A stretch of DNA of 64,000 nt from Choanephora cucurbitarum (lineage: Eukaryota; Mucoromycota; Mucoromycetes; Mucorales; Choanephoraceae): positions 434,001 to 498,000 of the forward strand of contig JAIWNI010000003.1 of NCBI GenBank assembly GCA_025331435.1. Direction: 5' to 3'. Under the pieces are notes generated by a model. The model worked only from the letters and a program-made list of their open reading frames with translations. It ran no database searches and had not been told where the DNA came from. The translations under genes were made by a program, and so were the position numbers. The stretch's first letter is position 1. Each line of letters begins with the position of its first letter. Below are positions 23,719 to 35,538 of this stretch, piece by piece.

Positions 23719-24031
23719 TCAACTAAGCATTATCATTTTCAGCTGTGAAAGCTTGACAATCTGCACTTTCGGATGTGTATCAGCAAGCGTGCTATCTATC
23801 GTCTTAAGCAGATCTGTATTGGCTTGTCCCTCAGTATCTCGTAGGAAAGTTTTTAAAGCAATAGAAAGATTCCCATCACTTGAACTCAAGAAGATACATC
23901 TCATTCTAGCTCTGAAAATAGCTACATTATACTTTGTGCTTCAATCCATTCAATTTGCAGTTCAATCGCAGCGCTTGAGCACCATATTTAGTCAATTTAA
24001 GCTTTTCACATAAAATCACGAAATCATTCAT
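23719..24031 (-). pseudogene. possible small minus-strand gene or relic
   Basis: An ATG at 24031 opens MNDFVILCEKLKLTKYGAQ and about 15 more residues. After a stop, another frame reads ARMRCIFLSSSDGNLSIAL, TFLRDTEGQANTDLLKTID and ends at 23719. Both parts have protein-like composition, but I found no credible intron joining them (the obvious GT-AG pair would be only 21 nt). It is either a decayed gene or one with unusual splicing. No family recognised. It lies only about 130 bp upstream of the dysbindin start, in the same orientation. Confidence 0.3.
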
Positions 24032-24687
24032 AAATTGTACTGTTGTCTAAATAGACCATTGGAGAAGAGAATGAAAGACATGCGAAATTAGGAAACAACT
24101 TTCAAGTAAAATCAAGTGGCGATGTCATGTAGTATTTTTTTGTTTGATTAAAAACAGTTAGCTGCCTAATGAGTTCATACATAGATCCTGTGCACCTTTG
24201 CGTAATAGTGGTTTTCAAAGCAAGATGGCATAAATAACTTTGGTTAGGAAAATAATTTCTGAGCTTTTCATTAAAAAAATACTAGTATTTTAGTACGACT
24301 GCTTTATAAAGGTGTTGAATGTTATAGGTCCAATTGCAAAAAATAAACTTTAAGACAAGACCGACATAATTGCCAAAGGAGATCTTCAAGTAAATGGAAA
24401 TAAATTTGATGTTACACAAGGACACTAAATGTAGCAAAGATCAACAAATTATTTTGTCTCTAAAAAACATTTATCAGCAGGTGCGAAAGCTTGGGACCGA
24501 TGAAAACATTCTTTCTAAACTTGGTAAAACGGACCTGAACAGTAATAACCAACCGACATGCAAGGGTCGAAAACGAGTATGGGCTTGATAGTCTCTTCTC
24601 GTTTGCTTAGAGGAGCTGTTTGCAATATTTTGTAATGAATAACCGGCCATCTATTTTGCTCTTTCTTCTTTAAGAGAAGAAAAGAAA

Positions 24688-24745
24688 CTGCCTCCTATGG
24701 CGTAGCATTTTGGTGATGATACGCCTTTTGTGTCATCATAGGCAG
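24688..24745. repeat. interrupted inverted repeat (potential hairpin)
   Basis: CTGCC, CTATG and GGCGTA on the left pair with TACGCC, CATAG and GGCAG on the right, around a 15-nt loop with small bulges. Such a nested stem is rare in AT-rich spacer and could be an RNA hairpin or the remnant of a small inverted-repeat element. Confidence 0.4.
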
Positions 24746-25070
24746 CAAAAATGAAAAAAACTAGTAATTTAGCTTTTACAATTACGTGCAACGGTAGTCC
24801 CATCGCACTTGTTACTCCGTCTCATGTTGTATTACAATGTTATCCATTTCGGAAAAGACCCAAAAAATACACTCAATTTATGGGCATGTACAAAAGTTTT
24901 TTTGCTTTCTGTTTATTCTTTTCTTTCTCTTGTTTCTTTTTCGTTCATCTTGTAAGAAGAACAGGATACAGGCATATCAACTAGCCATTATTATATCATT
25001 TGCCCAAATAAGCAACTTAAGGATCAGAAATACTTAATTAGTAGATATCCAATCTTGATACCAAATTTTG

Positions 25071-28000
25071 ATGTCTAATCCTACAAGACGATATGATGGA
25101 CCCAGTTTTGGGTTCTCCACTCGAAGAAATAGTCGACAAAGACACTCAGTTGCCTCTAACGAGGATTTTCTTGACACGGACCGTGCCAACCAATCTAGAA
25201 TAAGCTCTAACAGCAGTCGAAGACTATCATACCAAAGCCAACGTAGTCGTGCTATATCCCATCACAGCCGTCAGTCCGAAAAAGATCTTGAACAAGCTGA
25301 TCAACTTGGGCAGCCCCATGTTGTTTATAGTAATGGAGACGCTATTTCGCCTCTCCATGACCATTCAGGAAAACCAATTCGTCGACATGGTGATGATACT
25401 ATTGGTGACATGCTTATGCACCCTTTGAAAGAACTTCAGCTTCATCACAAGCGTAATGAAGCATATCAAGCTGAAAAGAAAGTCTGGAACGAAAAACATC
25501 CAGATTATGAGGCAAGAGAGACCGATAATATTGATTCGCTAGCAATGTAAGTATCTTCTGCTTATTCAGTAACCCAATGATTGATCTCACATCTTCCCCT
25601 CTCTCTTTTTTTTCTTTTTTAGTGAAGAGTATAAGACCCGATTGGGTAGGTTTTATATTTTCAGTTAAAGATCAAGGAACATATTTTTGACATTTTCTTT
25701 TTTTTTTTAGTCTTTCATTTTAGACACCTTGTTAGTGATCACGATTTCAAATTTACTGAAGATTGTTTAGATGCCTTAGAGGCTCCCGTAAGATTGTTTT
25801 CATGTGTTTTGACGCTACATTGGTTTCTGACAAAAAAAAACTAGCTTAACTTATCTGCCGAAGAAAAAGACAGACTTAGAGATATTACAGATACAGACGA
25901 TTTTATTGACTTCTTAGAAAAAACTAAGAGACATTACTCTGTCAAGGTCCATAAAACCGTTGACCTTAAAGCTGAATTGAAGACAGCTAAAGCTGAATTG
26001 AAGAGTGCTAAAAGTGATTTGTCTTCAGCAAATACCGAGTTTTTAAAAAAAGCAGCAAGTAAAGTCAATTTTACAAAAGAAAAGGAGAGACAACCTTCTC
26101 TAACCTTTCTTTATTATAGAAAATTTCTCTAAAGAAGGCAAACAAGATGACACTGATAGCGAAAGTGATTTATCAAGCGACAAGCCAAAAGTAGGCACAA
26201 CCAAGTTACATCATGACTTCCGAAAGACAGATTCTGGAACTTTTATTAACCATCCAACGGATGAACACCCTCATACAAACCATTCCGATAAAGACATTGT
26301 CATTGATCTGAACGACAACGTTTATATCCAAGTTCAATTCATCGAAAAGCCTCATCATACTGAAGAAAATCACCGCAGAGCCATCTTTTTACTACCTGAT
26401 CCCGATTTGTCTGATGAAATTGGTGAAGAGACTAAGGCTACTTGGACAGAGCTTTTAGGCGATGTGTTCTATGTCGGTTGGTTAAGGTACAGTTTGCTTT
26501 TTATTTATTTCTATTAGTAATTGTATTAAACTTTTTTTTAATAGTCAATTCACTCACTCTGTTGAAATCAACAGTGCTGATAATCTTGGTACTTATGCTG
26601 CTTGGTTCGTCGTTATGTGGTGGACATGGTGCTCTAGTGCGCTTTACTCATCTAGATATGATAGAGGAGGTAAGAAAGTGATTGATGTTGATCGTGTTGA
26701 AGCAGTTGCTTACTAGAATCTTCCTCTGTTTTAGATGTGGCACACCACGTATACAAGATTGTTGAACTGTGTGGTTTAAGTAGGTTGACAAACACAAAAC
26801 TCTAAATATCTTACTTAATTAACTGTATGTGTCTCTTTAGTTCTCATGGCTGGTTCTAGTGACAAACAAAGATTTGAAGGTTCTCCTCACTGGTTTATTA
26901 TTGGTTATATTAGTAAGTAAATTGAGCTAGCAAATATGAGAGCAAAGAGAGAGACTAACATTTGAATTGATAAAAAGTCATGAAGGCCATCCTATTGTTT
27001 GAATATGCTGTTGTTTTTATTGTGTCCGTTACAACGCACGTCAAATCCTCTCGTCGTTCTCTAGGTATATACGTTCTCGTTACTGCCATTTCCATTGGTA
27101 TGTGGGGAGCTTCTCTCATTTATGATACCGAAGAAACAATGAGTAAGCGTTATGCTCTCTGGTATAGCAGTATTGGTCTCGAGCTCGTAGCCAATCTTAT
27201 GCTACAATCCAATTCCCGTGTCTCTTTAGCTGCTAGTCACTTGGGTGAACGTTTTGGTTTGTTTACGCTGATCATTCTGGGTGAAAACTGTATGGGTTTC
27301 ATTAAGATGGTTGCTCAAGCCAATCCTACACCAAGCTTGTTGGCCTGTAACTGTTTCGGTGTAGTAATCATCTTTTGCTATTTCTTCATGTACTTTGATG
27401 ATTTCACAGGTGAATTTGTGGAAAGAGCCCATCTCAGTCAACTTTGGATGTATCTCCATTTCCCTCTTCATCTATTCCAAGTAGCCTTTGGTATTGCTTT
27501 AACTGACATTATCTCTCGTCACAACCTTCAAGAAGACACACCAGAATTTCTGTCAAAGACCTATGAAGAATGTGCTGCTGGAGGAGGGCATAGTGCAGCA
27601 TCCTCTGAGTCTGCTAGCGTTAACGGTTCTTCTTCAACAGCAGCAGCTGAACATACATCTGCAGCCAGTAGTTCGGTCACTGAGCACGCACATTATGCTA
27701 TTTTTTCTGCTGCAGAAGCCTCTCATTCTACTGAAAGCGAATTGAATTGTGATCCCTTGTTCATTGTTAAAGCATTTTGGATATCTGCAGGTCTCATTCT
27801 TTGTTTAAATGCCTTTATCAAGTTGGTCAACACCCCTATCCGTCCATGTAAGTGAATCAAACGGCTGTTCTTTATAGCAGTAAATCACTAACAGTTTGTT
27901 TGTTTGTTCTTTATCACTATTAGCCAGTTACAAATCGCACATCATTTGTGGTTCCCGTATTTTCAATGCTGTCATTTTCTTTGCTCTTTCAGTAACAACA

Positions 28001-28148
28001 TATGCCAATTTAAATGCTTTAGGTATGCTCTCTGTTATGATGTGTTGTTTGCTGCTCCAATGTAAGTCAATAAGAAAGCTATCACTTGAAGCAAAATTTC
28101 TAATCACTATACTATCTATTATTAGCTGCTGTTGACTTACTTGATTAG
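25071..28148 (+). CDS. LtrA (low temperature requirement A)-like membrane protein
   Basis: Eleven exons (25071-25546, 25623-25645, 25711-25787, 25845-26058, 26120-26486, 26545-26669, 26735-26779, 26841-26912, 26978-27847, 27924-28061, 28126-28148) sum to 2430 nt, 809 residues. The first 330 or so residues are polar, Ser/Arg-rich and cytosolic, with a charged repeat (KAELKTAKAELKSAKSDL). Then comes a multi-pass membrane part: ATWTELLGDVFYVGWL, AAWFVVMWWTWCSSALY, LLFEYAVVFIVSVTTHV, and the family signature HLGERFGLFTLIILGEN. A Ser/Ala-rich loop (about 60 residues after YEECAAGGG) interrupts the late membrane region. LtrA-family proteins occur in bacteria and fungi and their transport or sensing role is not settled. 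Start at 25071 is the first ATG. Confidence 0.85.
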
Positions 28149-28666
28149 TCAAAAAAAACATATCGTACATACACCTTTATCTGTCAAAATATAAATACAT
28201 AATGTCATTCTAATAATTAAAATTGCTCAAGATACTCCTTTGTTCAAAATTTATCAAACTGATGTAATAGTTAACCACATGTACAATGATTATGCATCAA
28301 TAAAAACTCTTCTTCTATAGGTTGAATCTGAAGCATTGTGTCTGCTACTTTTTATGTCAAAGAATGAAACGCATAGATCGAATACGCAAGAGTTATTGAG
28401 TCTCAAGAATGAGAGAAAGATTGATTTCTGTCTGTATTAGTCGCAACTTTATTTCTAGATGCATCGAGTCACTGCTTAGTGGAAACGGCGAGTCTTTCTT
28501 TTTTGTTGCAGCACTAACCCTACAGTTGGCACTAGGAAGATCTGAAGATACCAAGAAATAAATGTCACGAATCTAAGCCACCACCTGAATGTCATTGTGC
28601 AACCAAATCCTCTTTTCCTTTGATAAAAAAAACTCTATTCTTCCTTCTTTTTGAGACATAGACGCA
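28149..28666. other. intergenic region
   Basis: Between two head-to-tail genes. The first part is 3' untranslated sequence; no further gene or repeat is seen. Confidence 0.4.
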
Positions 28667-29640
28667 ATGGACAAGTGGCAAGGATCTTTTGCACAAACAC
28701 AGCTTGAGAAATTCGGCTGGGAAAGGTGAGGCTTAATTCAAGTGTTGTTTGTACATTATGTACTCTATTGACACCTGGCATTAGTGGTGAAGGTCTCGGT
28801 AAAAACAAAGAAGGCAACGTCAAGCATATCAGTGTCTCTGTGAAGAATGATAAGAAGGGTGTAGGTGTCAACGCAGGACAATGGGAGTTTGCTTGGTGGG
28901 ATCATTTGTATAACAAGAGTGCAAGCTCTGTTGTTGTGGCAAAAGAGGAAGGCGAGATTAAAGTAGGCAGTAAGGCCAAAGGAGAAACTCGCCGCTCAAA
29001 AACAGGCATTATCTCAACCGAGAAGCCTACAGGCAAGACTGTGAAGGAAGAGCCTGTAAACAGTTCATTGTCTTCTATGGCTGACCAACGCAACATGATG
29101 GACTCAGTCAAGGACATTCATGTCAATATTGCTCAACGTGTAGCTAGCGCTTCGCTTTATGGATCATTCGTTAAGAGTACAACTACATCAGCTGTGGAAA
29201 CACCTACATCCAGCAATTCAGACAATAACGATGAAGACGAAGACGAAGACACTAAGGATTATTCTATGAAGATTTCAGATGCAGAATTGTTTGCTGCTTG
29301 TGAAGGACGTACTGCACGTAAAGGTGGCCGTGGATTAGTGGATCAGACCGGCAAATTTAAGCGTGTGATGCAGGATTTTGTAAGACCTGTTGATACCGAC
29401 GAAGTCGTTACAAGTAGCAAAAAAAGCAAGAAGAGAAAGCATGACGAGAGTGATAAAAAGGAAACTAAAAAGGCAAAGAAAGCTGAAAAAGAAGCTAGAA
29501 AGGCCGAAAAGATTGCCAAAAAGGCTGAGAAGATTGCTAAAAAGGCTGAAAAGGAAGCTCGCAAAGCTGAAAAGGTAGCCAAGAAGGCAGAGAAGGAATT
29601 GAAGAAGTCAGGCAAAAAAGAAAAGAAGAGCAAAAATTAG
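28667..29640 (+). CDS. G-patch protein (GPATCH4-like, nucleolar)
   Basis: Two exons (28667-28725, 28785-29640; 59-nt intron) give 304 residues. The G-patch begins at the N-terminus: QTQLEKFGW, then GEGLGKNKEGNVKHISV. It is followed by GVGVNAGQWEFAWWDHLYN, the same order as in the GPATCH4 family. The middle contains a conserved-looking DAELFAACEGRTARKGGRG block, and the C-terminus is about 70 residues of Lys/Ala/Glu repeats (KKAEKEARKAEK units), a nucleolar-type basic tail. G-patch proteins activate DEAH-box helicases, and GPATCH4 relatives act in ribosome and RNA biogenesis. Convergent with the next gene (128 bp between stops). Confidence 0.85.
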
Positions 29641-29768
29641 TGCAAACATTATCTGATTTTCAATCAATATCATTATAATCATCTACATATCCATTCATAT
29701 CCTTTCATTCTGTGTATAATAAACAATTAAATAGAAAAAGCAGACAAAGATGGTTATTATTATAAGCT

Positions 29769-30830
29769 TTATCTGCAAAACCATTTTAGTAGTCGCCAAA
29801 CAACAATAAGTGCTGTTAACCCCGCTATCACTACACCACCATATAAGAATCCATCGTGGAATGTTTGTGTACAAAGAGTAGAATTGTCTGTAGCATAGTT
29901 ATCAGCGTTGCATCTATTGCCAATTAAGATAGACACGATTATTAGCGCAACACCACCAAGGAAGAGTGCAATCAACAACAAGGTCCAGATGAGTGAGCAA
30001 CACGAGATTCTATAACAACATCCCATCCGATCGTTGTATTTTTCATTACTATTAATGATCATAGGTGGTGGCATTGAATGTGGGAGTGATGGGCGCATAA
30101 TTAAGGGTGGTGCAGGTGCGATTGAAGGATTGCTACCTTGTAATGTAGGCGGATGAAAAGGTGATACGAAAGATGGTTGTGATGAGAATACAGATGATGA
30201 GTATTGATGATTAAGCATGACTGGATGAGGAAGAGGAAGAGGTGACAAAGCACTATTATCATAATATCCAGTACCATACATTGAGTTGTCAATCTCAGGT
30301 CTAGGAGGTGGATGATGATGTCTGTAGTCATTATCCATTTCTGTTATAGCATTGTTCTGCTGCTGTTTCTGCTGCTGTCTTTTTCTGTTTTCTTCCTCTT
30401 GTTGAATTAACTTTCTTTGTCTTTCCGCATAAAGATAATCTCTTAGTTCCATCGCTTCAGGATCGTTGTATTCAATTTCGTTCTCGTTTGGCTCCTGATT
30501 GCCTTCATAGAAATGACCGCGGTATTCTGGTATTGAATGGCTTGATGAGACCACCGTATGCTCTGTAGACCGATTGCTGTCTTCAATGTTTGAATGCTTT
30601 CTTCTTGAGGATGAAAGCGAGTTTCGTTGACTAGAAGTTGATGGATCTATTACATAGAAAGCCTGAGGTTCTTCTACAAAATGAGGATCTGGTACATGTG
30701 TTGATGTATGATTTATCGATTGACGATTTTCTCGAATCGATAAATCATGCATTGATAGGGGTGGTGGCGGTGGATACTGCCCTGCATAAGGATCAGACTG
30801 TCTATGGCTATTGTTAATGAAATTACTCAT
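29769..30830 (-). CDS. proline-rich protein with C-terminal membrane segments
   Basis: Intronless, 353 residues from ATG 30830. The N-terminal 270 residues are low-complexity: a PPPPPLSM proline run, Ser clusters, a Gln-rich coil (KRQQQKQQQNN) and many Tyr/Pro. The C-terminus has a CCYRISCCSLIW cysteine cluster (possible palmitoylation or membrane-edge site), a hydrophobic span LLLIALFLGGVALIIVSIL, a short extracytosolic loop with two Cys (possible disulphide) and a second span GVVIAGLTALIVVWRLL. The frame is open to an ATG at 30947, but that would add an extra hydrophobic leader, and the 30830 start fits a normal polar N-terminus. Function unknown. Confidence 0.68.
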   Translation of the reverse strand: MSNFINNSHRQSDPYAGQYPPPPPLSMHDLSIRENRQSINHTSTHVPDPHFVEEPQAFYVIDPSTSSQRNSLSSSRRKHSNIEDSNRSTEHTVVSSSHSIPEYRGHFYEGNQEPNENEIEYNDPEAMELRDYLYAERQRKLIQQEEENRKRQQQKQQQNNAITEMDNDYRHHHPPPRPEIDNSMYGTGYYDNSALSPLPLPHPVMLNHQYSSSVFSSQPSFVSPFHPPTLQGSNPSIAPAPPLIMRPSLPHSMPPPMIINSNEKYNDRMGCCYRISCCSLIWTLLLIALFLGGVALIIVSILIGNRCNADNYATDNSTLCTQTFHDGFLYGGVVIAGLTALIVVWRLLKWFCR

Positions 30831-33305
30831 GGCCCAAACAATATGCAAGAAAGTAGTAATCGAATAAAAACAAATAAAAAGCAAAACCAAAATGATGCTT
30901 GTTTTCTGGATACCTAAATAGGTTATTGTCACGCAACACAATAACATTTTTTCTTTTTACCAATTTGCCTGCTCAATTGTTTTTTCAGAAGCAAATTGCA
31001 TCCTGTTTAACACAGGGATCATTTCTTACGCGAGTGGTGATTCCTAAAGGACGAATACAGTTCAATATCAAAGAGAAATGCTTGACCGTTCTCTCTAATA
31101 GCAACTAATCAATGATGTCTAACTAGAACAATGCATTCCGAAATAAAAATGAGAAATCCTTGTCACACTAACATTCAAAATAGCAGCATAAGAGAATTAG
31201 CAACAGTGATAACGAATAAGTGATTAGTATTTAAAGGATTGATATTCGTTTGGATGATGAGAAAAATGCTTTCAATGAATATTTTCTTTGACCTTTTCTC
31301 TATATTCTCGGAATCCACGGACCCCAAGATTTAAATAAGCGAACTGTTGCACTTTCAGCTGACTTCTTTTTTCCTTGCATCCTTTATGGAAAAGAGACGA
31401 AAAGAAGAGCTTTCGGCTCTGTGAAGAAAATTGAACGCCCTACTCGTAAACAGCAATTCATTGAATTCGCATGATCGTATTCCTTATTGATAAGAGGAGT
31501 GAATTATATGAATACATGACACAATTGTTCTTAAACTATAGGAGCTTGAAAGGAAAACCCTCACTTCACGACAAGCCATTCCATGTATCCAATTCGAAAT
31601 TTCATCTCGAAATAGTCTAATTTTTCTTTTAGAGAGGCTTAGGTAGAATTCTGAAAACATCTTCACGTGGTTCTCAGTTCTTGATCTGTTGTGGAGAAAG
31701 CGGAAAAGGCCTATAATAAAAACAAGCCTTTTTTTTTTATTTCTAGTATATTCAGAGAATGAATGGCGATGTGTTAGTTGAAGCTAAATCCTAAGCCGAC
31801 TCAGTCGTCGATTCCGAATTCTGATCTTGTGTTACTATAATTGCTCAAAGAATTTTTCGTGCAGGAATTAGATGGTTTATGCTTGCTTGTATTTTTGGAA
31901 GTACGGCTCGTACTTTACGAACTCCTTTCAAACACAAATAGCTTAAAGCGTGGTTATGTCCTAATTTTGACACTTCTGACTCTGAAGAACAGAAAAATTA
32001 CATATCCTTTCTTGGTGAGGCCAATAAAAGCAAGAATAACAGTGAAAGCTGCCTTTTTTTTTAGACAACTCTTTTCTGAAGGACATATATACAATCAAGT
32101 GCATTTATGGCAATAATCTGAAGACTTTGCGATAGACGAAACTAAAAGTATTACAATGTTAATAAACTTAAATGACAATTTACAGACATATCGGAACAAT
32201 TCATGCTATCATGTCTTTTAATATGTAGGCAACTTTAGACACTGTGAAAGAAAAATCCAAGCATTTGTTTATTTTGCGCGGAACAGTTTCTTTTTTTAGC
32301 TTTGACAGAAAGTTTTTGGCTGTTGAAGACAAGCACGCCAAGAGCTTGTCAGAAAATTTAGCGGCGAAATTTTATTGTTTACTGACTTAAATTTAAGAGT
32401 TGCGCTTTTGTTAATCAATTTGAGCCCAATTTACTTCATTTGATTGTATTGTCCAGAGAATAAGAATTATGCTGACAAGCAAACTAATTTTCTCGAAAAA
32501 TGAATACTAAGGAGAATTAGCTCTCTTAGAATAAGCGAACAAAAGAAGCACTCTCGCCCTGAATTTCATTTGAATGTAAAGCTTCTTTCAAAAAAAGAAA
32601 AATGACAATGATTTTCCTTTTTTGAGTAGAAATTAATTAACAGAAATTAAGTTCGTCATCTATAGAGACTTCATCGTGCCTGATACACTCACTATACACT
32701 CTTTTTTCATTTTAATCAAGAAAAAGTTTCAAGAGAATTGAACTATACGTATGAGTTTTTGTATAAGAAAGGACTGCTGGATCATTATATATTAGTAAAT
32801 AAAAGTAATCATACCTTAATGTCATTAAACAAAGTTATAGATGGTAGCCTTCTTGTCAGACAATATACTGGCATTCATCCGCAATTTGCGTTTGCTTCTA
32901 GCCCTTAATGCTCAGAAAGCGATTCACTCCTTTTTAGGCTTGAAAGAAAATAAAGAAAGTGAAAGAAAAAAGGGCGCCAAATTCTTTTGTGTAAAATTGT
33001 GATATAGTCTTTACTTAGAGAAAAAGGTTAAATTACACCTGACTGGTTTTCGCAACTTGCAATAACAAGAACTAGTAAACAATCTTGCCATTTTTAAGCT
33101 TATATAAGGAACTAAAGACATCTCCTAATAAAAAGAAATAAAGGAATAGGAGGGGGCATAAAGCACTTAGTTCAGGAGCAATTAGGTGAAATTCTAGGTT
33201 ATTTAAAGTTCCTTCTGACTCTCAAAGGCAAAAAAAAAGTTCTTTTATCGTTTCTATTTTTGCATTATTTTTCTTTTTTATCTTTACTCTTTATTGTTTT
33301 AGACA
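30831..33305. other. 2.5-kb gene-poor region
   Basis: Divergent promoters at both ends. A decayed coding stretch lies at 31375-31616 (listed). A further short protein-like piece at about 32295-32387 reads FDRKFLAVEDKHAKSLSEN. No intact gene. Confidence 0.4.
31375..31616 (+). pseudogene. decayed coding fragment
   Basis: The plus strand reads YGKETKRRAFGSVKKIERPT then RKQQFIEFA up to a TGA at 31472. A shifted frame starting at an overlapping ATG continues with MIVFLIDKRSELYEYMTQLF, RSLKGKPSLHDKPFHVSN. The two parts meet almost exactly at one frame break, as expected for a gene with a small indel. The composition suggests a transposon-derived DNA-binding protein, but the family is not recognised. 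Confidence 0.35.
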
Positions 33306-34553
33306 ATGGGTTTGACAAACGATTATAGAATTTCAGTTATAGTTGTGTTATGTAAAGACTGTGGCGAAGATGTTGGATTGTATCCAGCTAGACATGTATG
33401 CTCAAACGTAAAGAAGCCCCAATTGCCAATTCTTTGCTCTAGTACAACTTCTCCTTTTGAAAATTGGAACCATCAACAAGAGAAAAATACCAAGCCATCC
33501 GATCTTTCTTCTTTGCTAAAAAATACAGAATCGAGTTTGATTGACCAACAAATCTCAAGCGCGACCAATGACGGTGGAATGTGGAACTTCTTTCGCACAA
33601 TGAATAGCTCTAAACCCAATAATTCATCAACACAAGAAAAAGAGCTAGAGCCCGAGAGTTATTATAGTGTATATACTGCTAGCATAAAAAAATCATCTTC
33701 ATTCAGTGATTTTGATAGTCGCTCGCTCAGTTCCTCTCTTCAACGAGCAAAGAGCACTGCAACAGGGAGAAAAATGACAGATGGATATAGAAAGAATAGT
33801 AAATGGGACGAATTGATTGCTGACAAGAGTAGGTTTTATATTTCTTCAATTAAAAGGCATAGCTTACACTAAACATGCTACTTATCTCAGAACCTACAGA
33901 GAAGTCAAATGTCTCATGGTTGAAAATGATGTCGTACTCTCTAGATAGCAGTAAAGAAGATTACCCAGGTACGTATACAATGACGGGCATGAGTAGTTTT
34001 TCTTAGCTGGAAAACTAACAGGATTTTTAAAGAATCAGACGAGGATAATTGGGAGGGAGAAACTCACGTCTCAAGAATTCTTAGAGAACATTATCAAAAT
34101 AAGAATAAGGCTAACAAAGCACCTTTACCATCGTGGCTATACGATGACCATACACCCATATCAGCACTAGCACAAATACCAAATACAGAAGAAGTACATC
34201 AAGAACACACCAAACTAAGAAGAGAAGCCTCTAAAGCACGTAGAATTTGGGAGTCTTCTAAACCGCTTACTTCAAGGGAACAAGAACTACAAGCAATAAG
34301 AGCTACACCTGTACAAATCCAAGACGGCAAAGACCTAAAACCTTCTATTTTGAGAACATATAGTGAACGGGTTTCTTCTCGATCTGCCATGTCAGATTTG
34401 CCTGAACGAGGTCGAATCCATGTACAATCGCTCAATGCACCTAGCAAACAAAACGATTTTTTACAAAATGGACATCAGTTCAGAATTGAAAAGGATCATC
34501 TATCTTCAAGATCACAGATCGCGCCAACAAGAACTAGCAGTCGGTATGTCTAG
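33306..34553 (+). CDS. conserved fungal protein of unknown function with N-terminal Cys/His cluster
   Basis: Three exons (33306-33828, 33891-33968, 34033-34553) give 373 residues. An N-terminal CKDCGEDVGLYPARHVC fits a small zinc site (C-x2-C, H-x-C). Residues 50-190 are Ser/Asn-rich and disordered. A conserved-looking core follows: THVSRILREHYQNKNKA, then LPSWLYDD. The remainder is polar, with Arg/Ser-rich segments typical of phosphoregulated adaptor proteins. I recall the VxRxLREYY...LPxWLY pattern as recurring in unnamed fungal proteins but cannot tie it to a function. No membrane segment or enzyme motif. Start chosen as the first ATG after a T-rich leader. Confidence 0.72.
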
Positions 34554-34875
34554 TATTTTATGAATACCTTCGTTGTATGTATATGTTTTTAGTTTTGATG
34601 ACAAATGAAACCAAGAACTACCCTTTACTCTTTAATAACAAGATCATGTCTTCACTCCTGATTCTCTTTATGTTACTTTCATTCTATCTATTCTTTTGAA
34701 ACCTATTAGTTAAGATAGAATTTTGATTTCCTTATGATTGTGCAAAATTGAAATTGTATCATAAAGTACACATATTTCACCAAAAAAAGAAAGAGTTGTT
34801 TTTGAAAAACCAAGTTGTCAAATTTATTTTGCGCACAAAATATTTGCTTTTTGAATCTATCTGTTTTGTACTTTC
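34554..34875. other. convergent 3' spacer
   Basis: 322 bp between two converging stop codons; AT-rich 3' untranslated sequence only. Confidence 0.4.
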
Positions 34876-35538
34876 CTACGAGAAGTTGGCTGCTTCATTT
34901 CTAGTTGTGTTGTTTTTGTGAATAAGCCCTCTTATCAAGCTGGGTAGCACTTCTCTTCGCCATTGATCTTTGCATGCTTTTTTCGCTCTTCCTACAGCCT
35001 TTGAAATTTTGTCCCAAGGTATAGTTGACATATCGTCAAGATTTTTCTCTTTGACGATTGCCTCCATTAATTCTTGGCGCTCAGAATCCTGCCATCTTGG
35101 CTTGTTTTTGGTCTTGATTGTGCTGTGACCGCTAAGAGCCAGACTGACTGCAGATGAACTTGCATGGCTCGCGATGGAAGGAGAGTACTTTCGAGGCTCA
35201 GGAACATCTACATGTTTGTTTCTTTTGGGTCTTCCACGTTGCCTTTGTGGATGTAAGCTCAAAGTACGGACCAAGAAGCCGGATTTTTTCAAAGGTTGAT
35301 GTGGTTCTGGCTGTAAGCTCTCCAAAAAAGGCGCTGGCCCCGACTGAACACTACTAAAACTGGAAGCTAAAGAAATAGAAGAAGAGGATCCTAAAGAATG
35401 ATTGTGTATATCATTCGGATTCGAAAGTGACCATGTATCAGGTAACGCTTGAGGTTGTTTTTGACAAGCTGTATATTGAAGGCAAAGTAGCCCTTCAATA
35501 GCGTTCAATTCAAGATCTTTAGTAGTGTTTTTGTCCAT
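34876..35538 (-). CDS. Myb/SANT-like DNA-binding protein
   Basis: Intronless, 220 residues. The N-terminus has LELNAIEGLLCLQ, a short helix reminiscent of motifs in fungal cell-cycle repressors. A Ser-rich region and a basic AT-hook-like RQRGRPKRNK (about residues 100-109) follow. The C-terminal Myb-like repeat covers roughly residues 145-200 with the spaced aromatic pattern RWQDSERQELMEAIV, TIPWDKISKAVGRAKKACK, DQWRREVLPSLI. One repeat plus an AT-hook suggests a sequence-specific DNA-binding factor. Targets unknown. Confidence 0.75.
   Translation of the reverse strand: MDKNTTKDLELNAIEGLLCLQYTACQKQPQALPDTWSLSNPNDIHNHSLGSSSSISLASSFSSVQSGPAPFLESLQPEPHQPLKKSGFLVRTLSLHPQRQRGRPKRNKHVDVPEPRKYSPSIASHASSSAVSLALSGHSTIKTKNKPRWQDSERQELMEAIVKEKNLDDMSTIPWDKISKAVGRAKKACKDQWRREVLPSLIRGLIHKNNTTRNEAANFS

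Larger units (their letters stand above)
23587..25070. other. 1.5-kb intergenic region
   Basis: Between two divergent genes. It holds a doubtful minus-strand small gene or relic at 23719-24031 (listed), a structured inverted-repeat segment at 24688-24745 (listed) and an unsupported 64-codon plus ORF at 24394-24588. The rest is AT-rich promoter sequence. Confidence 0.45.

Noticed and set aside
30831..30947. Upstream in-frame start for the 29769 membrane protein
   Set aside because: It would add a hydrophobic leader of the kind that random T-rich 5' UTR encodes; the ATG at 30830 gives a normal polar N-terminus.
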